Made by a program: the position numbers and the translations under genes. The notes under the pieces are model-generated. The model was not told where the DNA came from, searched no databases, and saw only the letters and a program-made list of their open reading frames with translations. A stretch of DNA of 64,000 nucleotides, from NCBI RefSeq assembly GCF_012273655.1, contig NZ_JAAWWP010000019.1, positions 23,652-87,651 on the forward strand, in the 5' to 3' direction. Numbering within the stretch: the first letter of the stretch is position 1; every line of letters starts with the position of its first letter. Below, piece by piece: positions 15,372-23,571 of the stretch. The DNA comes from Streptomyces physcomitrii. Lineage in GTDB: Bacteria > Actinomycetota > Actinomycetes > Streptomycetales > Streptomycetaceae.

Positions 15372-17531
15372 CTAGCGGCCCCGGGACGGCGGCGCCTGCC
15401 GGGCGGGGCCGGGAGCCGCCTGCTTCCTTACGCCCTGCGGTACGGGCAACTTCCGTACTTCGGCGGGCAGTTGGGCGCGGCTCGCGGTGGCCGCCGGGGC
15501 GAGGGGCGCGTCCGGGACGTTCAGCGAGACCTGCCCCTGGAGCAGGGCGGGGGAGACCCAGCCGCTGAGTCGCCCGGCGTAGGCGGAGCCGAAGGGGGTG
15601 CTGCCGAGGAGGAGGTACTGCCGGGTGCCCGCGGGCATGGTGGCGAGGGTCTCCACGCCCGCCGGGGTCTGCACGGTGACGGTCTCGCCGACGCGGTAGG
15701 CGGTGACCTTGTTCGCCCGTACCGCGTCCTGGAAGGCGGCGCGCTTGCGCAGTTCCTCGCCGGTGTCGGACATCCGCGGGTTCACCAGCGGGGTGTTCGC
15801 GGCGAAGAGCGAGGCGTAGGAGGAGAGGACCTTCTCCAGGACCGGGTAGGCGATCCGGTCCTCGGCCAGGTTGGACTGGTGGATGAAGTGCGGGCGCACA
15901 TCGCCGGAGAGGACATGGCCGAGGGCGAGCGCCGACTCCAGCGGCACGATCCGGTCCTGGTAGCCGGTCGCGGTGTCCAGCGGGGCGTCCAGGCAGGTGG
16001 TCACCGGGGAGGTCTCGCACAGTCCGCTGCCGCCGTCGGCGCGGCGGGTGTAGATCCAGTTGTACTCGTCGACCTGCTCCTCGGCGCGGCCCACGTTGTA
16101 GAAGATGTTCATCGGGTAGCGCGGCACGGTACGGGCGGATCCCGCCGAACGCTGCGCGGGCTCACGGGAGTTGTCGGAGCCGAGCCAGCCGATGCCGTTC
16201 TCGGCCAGCGCGGGCGCGAGGTTCGGGTTGTCCGCGGGCTGCTGCGGCAGCACCTTCAGGCCCGAGTGCTCGCCGGTGACCAACTCCTTCTCGTTCAGCG
16301 GGAGTTTGGCCTTCTGGCCCCAGCGGCGGTTCTCCGAGATCTGCTGCGAGATCTCGCTGCGGGGGACGTAGCGCACGGCGCCCGAGGCGTCGGTCGCGCA
16401 CTTCCACGGCACCGCCGAGACGTCCTGGACGCAGCCCAGGAAGGGGTGTTCGTAGGTGTGGTTGACCCAGCGGTAGTCCGCGCGGTCGGCGAGCAGCCGG
16501 TCGGCCAGCGGGTCGCCGCCCTCCTGCTCGCGGTACTGGTCGCTGCCCGCCCCGTTGTAGACCAGGTCCAGGGTCAGCCCGTGCTCGCGCGACCAGCTGC
16601 GGGCGTGGGCGGCGTCCTCGGCGGTCATCCGGATCGGGTCGGGTTCCCCGCCGCCGTCCGCGCAGTCGATGTCCCCGGGCGTGCAGTTGAGCGTGCTGTC
16701 CCAGCGGTCGTCCGCGGCGAAGACGTCGTCGACGTGCACCGTGAAGTGGTGGCGCGAGGCCCCGAGGTGGATCCCCTGGGTCATCCAGTCCACGATGCCC
16801 CGGGCCAGCAGCCGGAACTGCTGCTGGTACTGGTTGTAGGCGAAGGTGACCACGAGTTCGCGCCGCCCGTCGTGCCGGTACTCGCCGACCAGCGAGCCCC
16901 GCCCGCCCCCGGCCAGCGGCGCGTCCACGTACGGGGTGAAGTCGGCGCCCGGCGCGGGTGCCGCGAGGAAGCCGTAACTCTCGCTCACCGAGGGAGAGCT
17001 GTCCTCGAAGGGCACCGCGCCGCGCAGATAGCCGAAGGGGCCGGAGCGCCCCGCCTCGGTGACCGCGGCCCGCACCCCGTCCAGCGAGCGGCTGTCCCCG
17101 GGCTCCGGATAGCCGAGGCCCGCCTCGGGGTTGGCCCAGGTGTAGGCGTCCACCTGCGGGATCCCGTAGCGCTGCTCGTAGGCGGCGAGGGCGGCGAGTT
17201 CGGGCGACCCCGAGCCGAAGGGGTTGGCGTCCGGCAGCACCACGGCCTGGAACTTCGCCCGCGGACGTCCCCCTACGGAGTCCGCGAGGAAGGCGGCGGT
17301 GAGCACCGGACGCCCGGCACTGTTCAGGTCCACCCGGGTGTACGGGGTTCCCTGGGCGTCGAGTTCGGCCCGTACCGCCTCGACGGCGGGGCCGCCGTCC
17401 GAGACGAGCAGGACCCGCAGGTCGACCCGCGGTTGCGGCTGCGCGGGCGCCGCGGATGCCCCGGCCGGTGCCGTGAGCGTGAGGAGCAGGGAGCCTGCGG
17501 CCAGCGCCGCCGCTCGCGCGGTGTTCTTCAT
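15372..17531 (-). CDS. Secreted PelA-like polysaccharide deacetylase
   Basis: 719 residues. A signal peptide covers about 1-28 (hydrophobic LAAGSLLLTLTAPAGASAAPA). Residues ~35-250 form an N-terminal domain (VDLRVLLVSDGG, QAVVLPDANPFG, VVTFAYNQYQQQFRLLARGI). A deacetylase-like barrel follows, with metal-binding Asp268-Asp269 in HVDDVFAADDRW and the HxxxH metal motif in VNHTYEHPFLGC (His358, His362). This layout matches the deacetylase half of PelA-type proteins, which remove N-acetyl groups from the exported polymer. The ATG at 17531 gives a compact signal peptide; an ATG 13 codons upstream (17570) is possible. It is the promoter-proximal gene of the locus and is separated from the PelF-like gene by the 326-bp repeat-containing gap. 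Confidence 0.85.
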   Translation of the reverse strand: MKNTARAAALAAGSLLLTLTAPAGASAAPAQPQPRVDLRVLLVSDGGPAVEAVRAELDAQGTPYTRVDLNSAGRPVLTAAFLADSVGGRPRAKFQAVVLPDANPFGSGSPELAALAAYEQRYGIPQVDAYTWANPEAGLGYPEPGDSRSLDGVRAAVTEAGRSGPFGYLRGAVPFEDSSPSVSESYGFLAAPAPGADFTPYVDAPLAGGGRGSLVGEYRHDGRRELVVTFAYNQYQQQFRLLARGIVDWMTQGIHLGASRHHFTVHVDDVFAADDRWDSTLNCTPGDIDCADGGGEPDPIRMTAEDAAHARSWSREHGLTLDLVYNGAGSDQYREQEGGDPLADRLLADRADYRWVNHTYEHPFLGCVQDVSAVPWKCATDASGAVRYVPRSEISQQISENRRWGQKAKLPLNEKELVTGEHSGLKVLPQQPADNPNLAPALAENGIGWLGSDNSREPAQRSAGSARTVPRYPMNIFYNVGRAEEQVDEYNWIYTRRADGGSGLCETSPVTTCLDAPLDTATGYQDRIVPLESALALGHVLSGDVRPHFIHQSNLAEDRIAYPVLEKVLSSYASLFAANTPLVNPRMSDTGEELRKRAAFQDAVRANKVTAYRVGETVTVQTPAGVETLATMPAGTRQYLLLGSTPFGSAYAGRLSGWVSPALLQGQVSLNVPDAPLAPAATASRAQLPAEVRKLPVPQGVRKQAAPGPARQAPPSRGR

Positions 17532-18030
17532 CCGGTGTTCGTTTCCCTTCGTCGGGCCATGCCGGGGCATGGCCCGTCCCCCCCCCAGCGGTCCGGAGCA
17601 CGCGGTGCGTGTCCGGCTCGCTCTGCCGCGTCACATAGTGCGGCTCGGGTGTGCAGGGTGCGAGGATTCTGTGAACGTTGACCGAAAAAAGGCGTCAAGG
17701 TCATCCCGGTCCACTTCGGGCAGCGGACGGGCTCCTCGGGGAGGGGCGCCCGGCACCCCGGCCGCGTTTGCGCAGCTCTGCTGATCAACTGTCAACAGTG
17801 CCTGGGGGAGGGCGAGTTGGGGAAGCGCTTGCACCGGATCCGCGCCGGTGCCGCTGACCTGGACCATTGGTCAACCGGAACCGGACAGCGCCGATCACCG
17901 CCTGCCCGGCGCCGACACCGGTGCCGCGCGCGGGGCGCACCGCTGAACGCGCCCCTTCGCGCCCGCGGACACCTGTGCGACCGCGCCCCTCGTACGCGCC
18001 GCGCGCCCCGCTGCCGGGAGAACCGGAAGC
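17532..18030 (-). promoter_or_regulatory. 499-bp regulatory region upstream of the Pel-like locus
   Basis: No gene is seen. Reading toward the deacetylase there are several candidate sites. They include an odd-centre palindrome GACCATTGGTC (17862-17872), an AAGCGCTT core (17823-17830, LacI-operator-like), a TTGACAG element near 17790-17806, and a T-rich stretch with CGTCAA/TTGACC half-sites at 17675-17700. At least one promoter must be here because the upstream gene ends at 18031. Individual boxes are not assigned. Confidence 0.45.
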
Positions 18031-19407
18031 TCAGTACCCCGCCTCCCGGACCGCCTGCGCGGCCTTGCGCGCGGCCACCAGGACGGGGTCCCACACCGGC
18101 GAGAACGGCGGGGCGTAGCCGAGGTCCAGGGCGGTCATCTGCTCCACCGTCATCCGGGCGGTCAGGGCCACGGCCGCGATGTCCACCCGCTTGGCGGCGC
18201 CCTCGCGGCCCACGATCTGCACCCCGAGCAGCCGTCCGGTGCGGCGCTCGGCGAGCATCTTCACCGTCATCCGCCCGGCGTCCGGGTAGTAGCCCGCCCG
18301 GCTGGTCGACTCGATGGTCACCGCGTGGAACTCCAGGCCCACCGCGCGGGCGTCCTTCTCCCGCAGACCGGTCCGCGCGATCTCCAGATCGCAGACCTTG
18401 CTCACCGCCGTGCCGACCACACCGGGGAAGGTCGCGTAGCCGCCGCCCGCGTTGGTGCCGATCACCTGGCCGTGCTTGTTGGCGTGGGTGCCGAGCGCGA
18501 TGTGCCGCTCCTGACCGGAGACCAGGTCGAGCACCTCCACGCAGTCGCCCCCGGCCCAGATGTTCTCGTGCCCGCGCACCCGCATCGCGAGGTCGGTGAG
18601 CAGCCCGCCGTACGCGCCGAGCGGCAGACCGGCGGCCGCGGCGAGCGAGGTCTCCGGCCGCACCCCGGTGCCGAGGACCACCACCTCGGCCGGGTGGCGC
18701 CCCTCGGCGGTGGTCACCGCGCGGGCCCGGCCGTCCTCGCCGGTCTCGATCCCGGTGACCTCGGTCCCGTTGACCATCTCGATGCCGAGTCCGCACATCG
18801 CCTCGTGCACCTGGCGCCCCATGTCCGGATCGAGGGTGGCCATCGGCTGCGCCGAGCGGTTGAGCACGGTCACCGCGTAGCCGCGCTGGATCAGCGCCTC
18901 GGCCATCTCGACCCCGATGTACCCGGCGCCGATGACGACGGCCCGCCGGGGCCCCTCCGGCGCGAGCGAGTCGAGCAGCGCCTGCCCGTCGTCCAGGGTC
19001 TGCACCCCGTGCACCCCGGGGGCGTCGATCCCCGGCACCGGCGGGCGCAGCGGCCGCGCCCCGGTGGCGATCACCAGCTTGTCGTACGAGGTCCACTCCT
19101 CGGTGCCCGACTCCAGGTCCCGGGCGCGCACCCGGCCGCGGCCGGTGTCGATCCCGGTGACCTCGGTGCGCATCCGCAGCCCGATCTCCCGCTCCCGGTG
19201 CTGCGCGGGCGAGCGGGCGATCAGCGCGTCCCGCTCCTGGACCACCCCGCCCACCCAGTACGGGATCCCGCAGGCCGAGTAGGAGGTGAAGTGGCCGCGC
19301 TCGAAGGCGAGGATCTCCAGCTCCGCCGGGCTCCGCAGCCGCCGGGCCTGCGAGGCGGCCGACATGCCCGCCGCGTCCCCGCCGATGATGACCAGCCGCT
19401 CGCGCAT
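18031..19407 (-). CDS. FAD/NAD(P)-dependent oxidoreductase, CoA-disulfide-reductase / NADH-oxidase-like
   Basis: 458 residues, one polypeptide of the Npsr/CoADR type. The FAD-binding start is LVIIGGDAAGMSAASQARRL. The single redox Cys lies in FTSYSACGIPYWVGG, where CoA-disulfide reductases and NADH oxidases carry theirs. KLVIATGARPLRPPVPG, the NAD(P) motif VVIGAGYIGVEMAEAL and NIWAGGDCVEV (second FAD contact) follow, and a dimerisation domain ends the protein. It should use NAD(P)H to reduce CoA disulfide, polysulfide or oxygen; the substrate cannot be decided. The start is ATG at 19407. It is divergent from hemY across 127 bp. Confidence 0.9.
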   Translation of the reverse strand: MRERLVIIGGDAAGMSAASQARRLRSPAELEILAFERGHFTSYSACGIPYWVGGVVQERDALIARSPAQHREREIGLRMRTEVTGIDTGRGRVRARDLESGTEEWTSYDKLVIATGARPLRPPVPGIDAPGVHGVQTLDDGQALLDSLAPEGPRRAVVIGAGYIGVEMAEALIQRGYAVTVLNRSAQPMATLDPDMGRQVHEAMCGLGIEMVNGTEVTGIETGEDGRARAVTTAEGRHPAEVVVLGTGVRPETSLAAAAGLPLGAYGGLLTDLAMRVRGHENIWAGGDCVEVLDLVSGQERHIALGTHANKHGQVIGTNAGGGYATFPGVVGTAVSKVCDLEIARTGLREKDARAVGLEFHAVTIESTSRAGYYPDAGRMTVKMLAERRTGRLLGVQIVGREGAAKRVDIAAVALTARMTVEQMTALDLGYAPPFSPVWDPVLVAARKAAQAVREAGY

Positions 19408-19534
19408 CGCACACTCCCCGGGTCCGGGTCCACCGCCCCGTGCCCGGGGCCCGACTGGTGATCACCGTAGCGGGGGCGCCCCCGGCGCCCGGCCTCCGCT
19501 CCGTACGGCGCCGGGTGTTTGAGAGAGTGGCCCC

Positions 19535-21004
19535 ATGGACGCAGCGCAACCGGCGCGGGCCGGGGCCCCGCACGCCGTCGTCGTCGGAGGCGGGATCACG
19601 GGCCTCGCCGCCGCCCACCGGCTGCTCGGCGCCGGATACACCGTCACCCTCGCCGAGGCCTCCGAACGCCTCGGCGGCAAGCTCCTGCCCGGCGAGATCG
19701 CGGGCGTACGGGTCGATCTCGGCGCCGAGTCGCTGCTCGCCCGGCGCCCCGAGGCCGTGGAACTCGCCCGGGCCGCCGGACTCGGCACGCGCGTCGAGGC
19801 CCCGGCGACGGCGAGCGCCTCGCTGTGGACGGGGGGTGCGCTGCGCCCGATGCCCAAGGGCCATGTGATGGGCGTACCCGGCGATCCCGAGGCGCTCGCC
19901 GGGCTGCTCTCCGCGGAGGGCCTCGCCCGCCTCGCCCGGGAGCGGGAGCTGCCGCCGACCGAGATCGGCGAGGACATCGCGGTCGGCGCCTATGTCGCCG
20001 AGCGCCTGGGCCGCGAGGTGGTGGACCGCCTGGTGGAACCGCTCCTCGGCGGCGTCTACGCCGGGGACGCCTACCTGCTCTCGCTGCGCTCGGCCGTGCC
20101 CCAGCTCTTCGAGGCCGCCCGCCGGCACACCTCCCTGCTCGACGCGGTCACCGAGATTCAGCGCCGGGCCGCCCGCAACCCCGCCGCCGGGCCGGTGTTC
20201 GCCGGGATCGACGGCGGGGTCGGCAGCCTCCCGCTCGCCGTCGCCGAGCGGGTACGCGAACAGGGCGGCCGCATCCTCACCGGCACCCCCGTGACCGCGC
20301 TGCGCCGCCCGGTGCCCGGCGGCCCCTGGCAGATCGGCACCCGCGAGGGCGTCCTCACCGCGGACGCCGTGGTCCTCGCGCTGCCCGCCGCCCCGGCCGC
20401 CCGGCTCCTGGAGACGGTGGCCCCCGCCGCCGCGGCCGAACTGCGCACGATCGAGTACGCCTCGATGGGTCTTGTCACCCTCGCCTACCGGGCACGGGAC
20501 GCCGCCGGGCTGCCGGCGGGCAGCGGCTTCCTGGTGCCGCCGGTCGAGGGCCGCACCATCAAGGCGGCCACCTTCGCCAGCCGCAAATGGGGCTGGATCG
20601 CCCGGCAGGACCCGGAGTTGCTGGTGCTGCGGACCTCGGTCGGGCGACACGGCGAGAGCGCGGTACTCGCCCGCGAGGACACGGAACTGGTCGAGATCTC
20701 CCGGCAGGACCTGCGCGCCGCCACCGGCCTGGACGCCGAGCCGGTCGCCTCCCGGGTGACCCGCTGGCACGAGGGGCTGCCGCAGTACCCGGTGGGGCAC
20801 GCCGCCCGGGTCGCCCGGATCCGCGGCCACCTGGCACAGCTCCCCGGCCTCGCCGTCTGCGGTGCCGCCTACGACGGGGTCGGGGTGCCCGCCTGCATCG
20901 CCGGCGCCCGGGCCGCCGCGGACGCGCTCACCGGGGACGCGGGGGCGCTGACCGCGCTCGCCCGGAACCCGGTGCAGAGCACCCACGGCGGCGCGGGAGA
21001 ATAG
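19535..21004 (+). CDS. hemY: Protoporphyrinogen/coproporphyrinogen III oxidase (HemY/CgoX)
   Basis: 489 residues. FAD dinucleotide fold at the N-terminus (AVVVGGGITGLAAAHRLLGA, then LAEASERLGGKL), followed by the PPOX pattern VDLGAESLLARRPEAVELAR, LLGGVYAGDAYLLS and the C-terminal VAVCGAAYDGVGVPACI-like flavin contact (read here as LAVCGAAYDGVGVPACIAGA). In Gram-positive bacteria this enzyme oxidises coproporphyrinogen III to coproporphyrin III, the step before iron insertion. It is cytosolic or peripheral. The ATG at 19535 follows GAGAG. hemQ starts five bases after its stop, so the two form an operon. Confidence 0.95.
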   Translation: MDAAQPARAGAPHAVVVGGGITGLAAAHRLLGAGYTVTLAEASERLGGKLLPGEIAGVRVDLGAESLLARRPEAVELARAAGLGTRVEAPATASASLWTGGALRPMPKGHVMGVPGDPEALAGLLSAEGLARLARERELPPTEIGEDIAVGAYVAERLGREVVDRLVEPLLGGVYAGDAYLLSLRSAVPQLFEAARRHTSLLDAVTEIQRRAARNPAAGPVFAGIDGGVGSLPLAVAERVREQGGRILTGTPVTALRRPVPGGPWQIGTREGVLTADAVVLALPAAPAARLLETVAPAAAAELRTIEYASMGLVTLAYRARDAAGLPAGSGFLVPPVEGRTIKAATFASRKWGWIARQDPELLVLRTSVGRHGESAVLAREDTELVEISRQDLRAATGLDAEPVASRVTRWHEGLPQYPVGHAARVARIRGHLAQLPGLAVCGAAYDGVGVPACIAGARAAADALTGDAGALTALARNPVQSTHGGAGE

Positions 21005-21008
21005 CGGC

Positions 21009-21734
21009 ATGAGCGACGACGCATCCGCCAAGATCCCGAACATCGGCAAGAAGGCCAAGGACCTCAACGAGGTCATCCGGTACACGCTGTGGTCCGTCTT
21101 CAGGCTGCGCGACGTACTGCCCGGCGACACCGACCGCCCCCGCCTCGCCGCCGAGGTCCAGGAGCTCTTCGACCAGCTGGCCGCCAAGGACGTCACCATC
21201 CGCGGCACCTACGACGTCTCGGGCCTGCGCGCCGACGCCGATCTCATGATCTGGTGGCACGCCGAGACCGCCGAGCAGCTCCAGGAGGCCTACAACCTCT
21301 TCCGCCGCACCGGCCTCGGCCGCGCCCTGGAACCGGTCTGGTCGAACATGGCGCTGCACCGCCCGGCCGAGTTCAACCGCTCCCACATCCCGGCCTTCCT
21401 CGCCGACGAGACCGCCCGCGACTACGTCAGCGTCTACCCCTTCGTGCGCTCCTACGACTGGTACCTGCTGGCCGACGAGGACCGCCGCCGGATGCTCGCC
21501 GACCACGGCAAGATGGCGCGCGGCTACCCGGACGTCCGCGCCAACACGGTGGCCTCGTTCTCGCTCGGCGACTACGAGTGGATCCTCGCCTTCGAGGCCG
21601 ACGAGCTCCACCGCATCGTCGACCTCATGCGCCATCTGCGGGCCTCCGAGGCCCGGATGCACGTCCGCGAGGAGGTGCCCTTCTACACCGGGCGCCGCCG
21701 CAGCGTCGCCGAACTCGTGGACGCGCTGGCCTGA
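21009..21734 (+). CDS. hemQ: Coprohaem decarboxylase / H2O2-dependent haem synthase (HemQ, ChdC)
   Basis: 241 residues, the chlorite-dismutase-like fold of HemQ. Key segments are LWSVFRLRD, the ferredoxin-like strand GTYDVSGLRADADLMIWWH, YPFVRSYDWYLLADEDRR, the likely haem-ligand region LADHGKMARGY, and FSLGDYEWILAFEADE. It decarboxylates coprohaem III to haem b, the last step of the pathway begun by HemE and continued by HemY. The ATG at 21009 lies four bases past the hemY stop with GGGAGAA before it. It ends 85 bp from the convergent TAP-like gene, and no clear hairpin was found in that gap. Confidence 0.95.
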   Translation: MSDDASAKIPNIGKKAKDLNEVIRYTLWSVFRLRDVLPGDTDRPRLAAEVQELFDQLAAKDVTIRGTYDVSGLRADADLMIWWHAETAEQLQEAYNLFRRTGLGRALEPVWSNMALHRPAEFNRSHIPAFLADETARDYVSVYPFVRSYDWYLLADEDRRRMLADHGKMARGYPDVRANTVASFSLGDYEWILAFEADELHRIVDLMRHLRASEARMHVREEVPFYTGRRRSVAELVDALA

Positions 21735-21819
21735 TCCGCCGCACCGGTCCCGGCGGCTGCCTCCTGGCCGGGGTACGGCGGGCGCGGGAGGTCGCAACTG
21801 CCGCCGTGCGCGCCCCGGT

Positions 21820-23457
21820 TCACTCCCCGCGTCGTACGTCGAAGCGGGCCCGGCCGCCGGTGGCCAGTGGACGCGGCTCGGGGTGCGGGGCGCAGCTGGT
21901 GTCGGCGGCGGGGAGGTGGCCCGCCACCAGGTAGTCGTCGAGGTGGCGGTTGACGCAGTCGTTCGGGCCGCCGCCGAGACCGGTCATCCCCGCGTCCCGC
22001 TCGGTCACCAGCACCGAACCGGCCAGCCGCCGCCGCAGTTCGCGCGCCCCGGCGAGCGGGGCGACCGCGTCCTGCTCGGCCGCCAGGATCAGCGTCGGCG
22101 GCAGGGTGCCGCGCGCGGAGCCCGCGGCCCGCGCGGCACCGGCGGCCCCCACGTCGACGGGCTTCCGCGCCTTCACCGGCCAGCTCGCACAGGGCAGATG
22201 GGCCCAGGTGTGCGCCCAGGCCGCGAACGGGGCGGTTCTCGCCAGCCGCGTGGCGTCCCGGTCCCAGGTGGCCCAGTCGCGCGGCCAGGCGCTGTCCTGG
22301 CACCGCACGGCCGCGGTCACCGCCGCCGCGTTCTCCCGCTCCGCCGCCGCCTCCGGAACGGGCGCGGCCTGCTGGATCAGGAACTCCCGCTCCCCGTGCA
22401 CCCAGGCCGCGAGCGCGGTGGCCCGGATCGGCCAGTAGTCGTCGTAGAAGACCGTCTTGGCGAAGGCGGCCTGGAGCTGGGCCGGGCCCACCGTGCCGTC
22501 CGCGGGCTTCTTCGCCAGTTCCTCGCGCACCCCGTCGTAGCGGCGCTGCACGGCCGCGGCGGTGGTGCCGAGTCCGTAGGCCTCGTCATGGCGTGCCACC
22601 CAGTCGAGGAAGTCGTGCCAGCGCCGCTCGAAGGCGGCGCTCTGGCGCAGCGAGTCCGGGTAGCCCATCCGCCCCGGCGCGGGATCCGGCGCCGAGTCGA
22701 AGACCATCCGGCGCACATGCCCGGGGAAGAGGCTCGCGTGGACCGCGCCGACATAGCCGCCGTAGGAGACGCCCATGAAGGTCAGCCGCCGCTCGCCGAG
22801 GGCCGCGCGCAGCACGTCCAGGTCGCGGGCGCCGGTCTCGGTGGAGAACTGCTCCAGTCCGGTGCCCGCGGAGCTGAGGCAGCCCGCCGCGTACGCGGTG
22901 GCGCGGGCGCGGGCTTCCGCCTTGAACACGGCGTCCGGCCGCTGCGGGGCCGCGGTGGGCGCGTCGGCGGGGTCCTGGCAGGAGAGGCCGCCGTCCGCGC
23001 CCACCCCGCGCGGGGTGTAGCCCACCAGGTCGTAGGCGGAGTGCACGCGCTGCCAGGAGCCGAGGCCCGCGGCCATCGGGAAGTAGAGGCCGGAGGAGCC
23101 CGGCGTGCCGGTCTGGAAGACCAGCGAGCCCTGCCGCCGTACCGGCTTGCCCTCGGCGTCCGCCCCGGAGGCGCGCGCCCGGCTGACGGTGAGCGGGAGT
23201 TTCTGGCCGCCGGGGCGCGCGTAGTCCACCGGCACCGAGACCGTGCCGCACTCCACCGGGGGCTCCAGGTGGTACCGCTCCGGGCACGGGCCGAAGCGGA
23301 TGCCCGCGGCGGCGGACTGCCGGGCGGCCTCGGCGGTGCCCGCGGCCAGTCGCTCGGCCGCGCTCGGCCGGGGCGCGGCGCCGGGCTGGGCGGGGGCCGT
23401 CGCGGCGGCGGTGAGGAGCAGGGAGCCGGTGACTGCCACGAGGGCGGCGGTGCGCAT
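21820..23457 (-). CDS. Secreted alpha/beta hydrolase, tripeptidyl-aminopeptidase (TAP)-like, missing the usual catalytic His
   Basis: 545 residues. The N-terminal signal peptide is about 1-23 (LVAVTGSLLLTAAATAPAQ). The body follows Streptomyces TAP/SlpD-type S33 hydrolases: nucleophile Ser231 in FMGVSYGGYVGAVH, acidic residue near Asp463 in ILAAEQDAVAPL, and a C-terminal TAP-like domain ending in CVNRHLDDYL. Two deviations stand out. The family GHG with the catalytic His reads AGMTG here (Met491), and the oxyanion GGPG region reads QTGTPGSSG. It may be inactive or use another base such as the nearby His of NRHLDDYL. Otherwise it would release N-terminal tripeptides outside the cell. The start is ATG at 23457. 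Confidence 0.87.
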   Translation of the reverse strand: MRTAALVAVTGSLLLTAAATAPAQPGAAPRPSAAERLAAGTAEAARQSAAAGIRFGPCPERYHLEPPVECGTVSVPVDYARPGGQKLPLTVSRARASGADAEGKPVRRQGSLVFQTGTPGSSGLYFPMAAGLGSWQRVHSAYDLVGYTPRGVGADGGLSCQDPADAPTAAPQRPDAVFKAEARARATAYAAGCLSSAGTGLEQFSTETGARDLDVLRAALGERRLTFMGVSYGGYVGAVHASLFPGHVRRMVFDSAPDPAPGRMGYPDSLRQSAAFERRWHDFLDWVARHDEAYGLGTTAAAVQRRYDGVREELAKKPADGTVGPAQLQAAFAKTVFYDDYWPIRATALAAWVHGEREFLIQQAAPVPEAAAERENAAAVTAAVRCQDSAWPRDWATWDRDATRLARTAPFAAWAHTWAHLPCASWPVKARKPVDVGAAGAARAAGSARGTLPPTLILAAEQDAVAPLAGARELRRRLAGSVLVTERDAGMTGLGGGPNDCVNRHLDDYLVAGHLPAADTSCAPHPEPRPLATGGRARFDVRRGE

Positions 23458-23546
23458 CGCTCGGCCTCATCCCTTCGGTCCGGTGAGACGCCCGGAAACG
23501 GGCGGACGGGAACAGAAGGGATGCTTGGGGGAGGGGCCGGGGAAGT

Positions 23547-23565
23547 AAAGGACCCCGGGTCCCTT
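23547..23565 (-). terminator. Hairpin terminator after the second TIGR04222-type gene
   Basis: Near-palindrome AAAGGACCCCGGGTCCCTT, 7 bases past the stop at 23572. In transcript sense it gives an 8-bp stem (one mismatch) followed by a short T-rich stretch. Confidence 0.5.
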
Positions 23566-23571
23566 GTCCGC

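Noticed and set aside
13465..16020. 851-residue version of the PelF-like protein
   Set aside because: Residues before the ATG at 15045 cross the intergenic inverted repeat and part of the deacetylase gene out of frame; they match no family.
17792..21208. 1138-residue minus-strand open frame
   Set aside because: Antisense to hemY and out of frame with the flavoprotein gene. Composition is Arg/Gly/Ala-rich shadow sequence without any domain.
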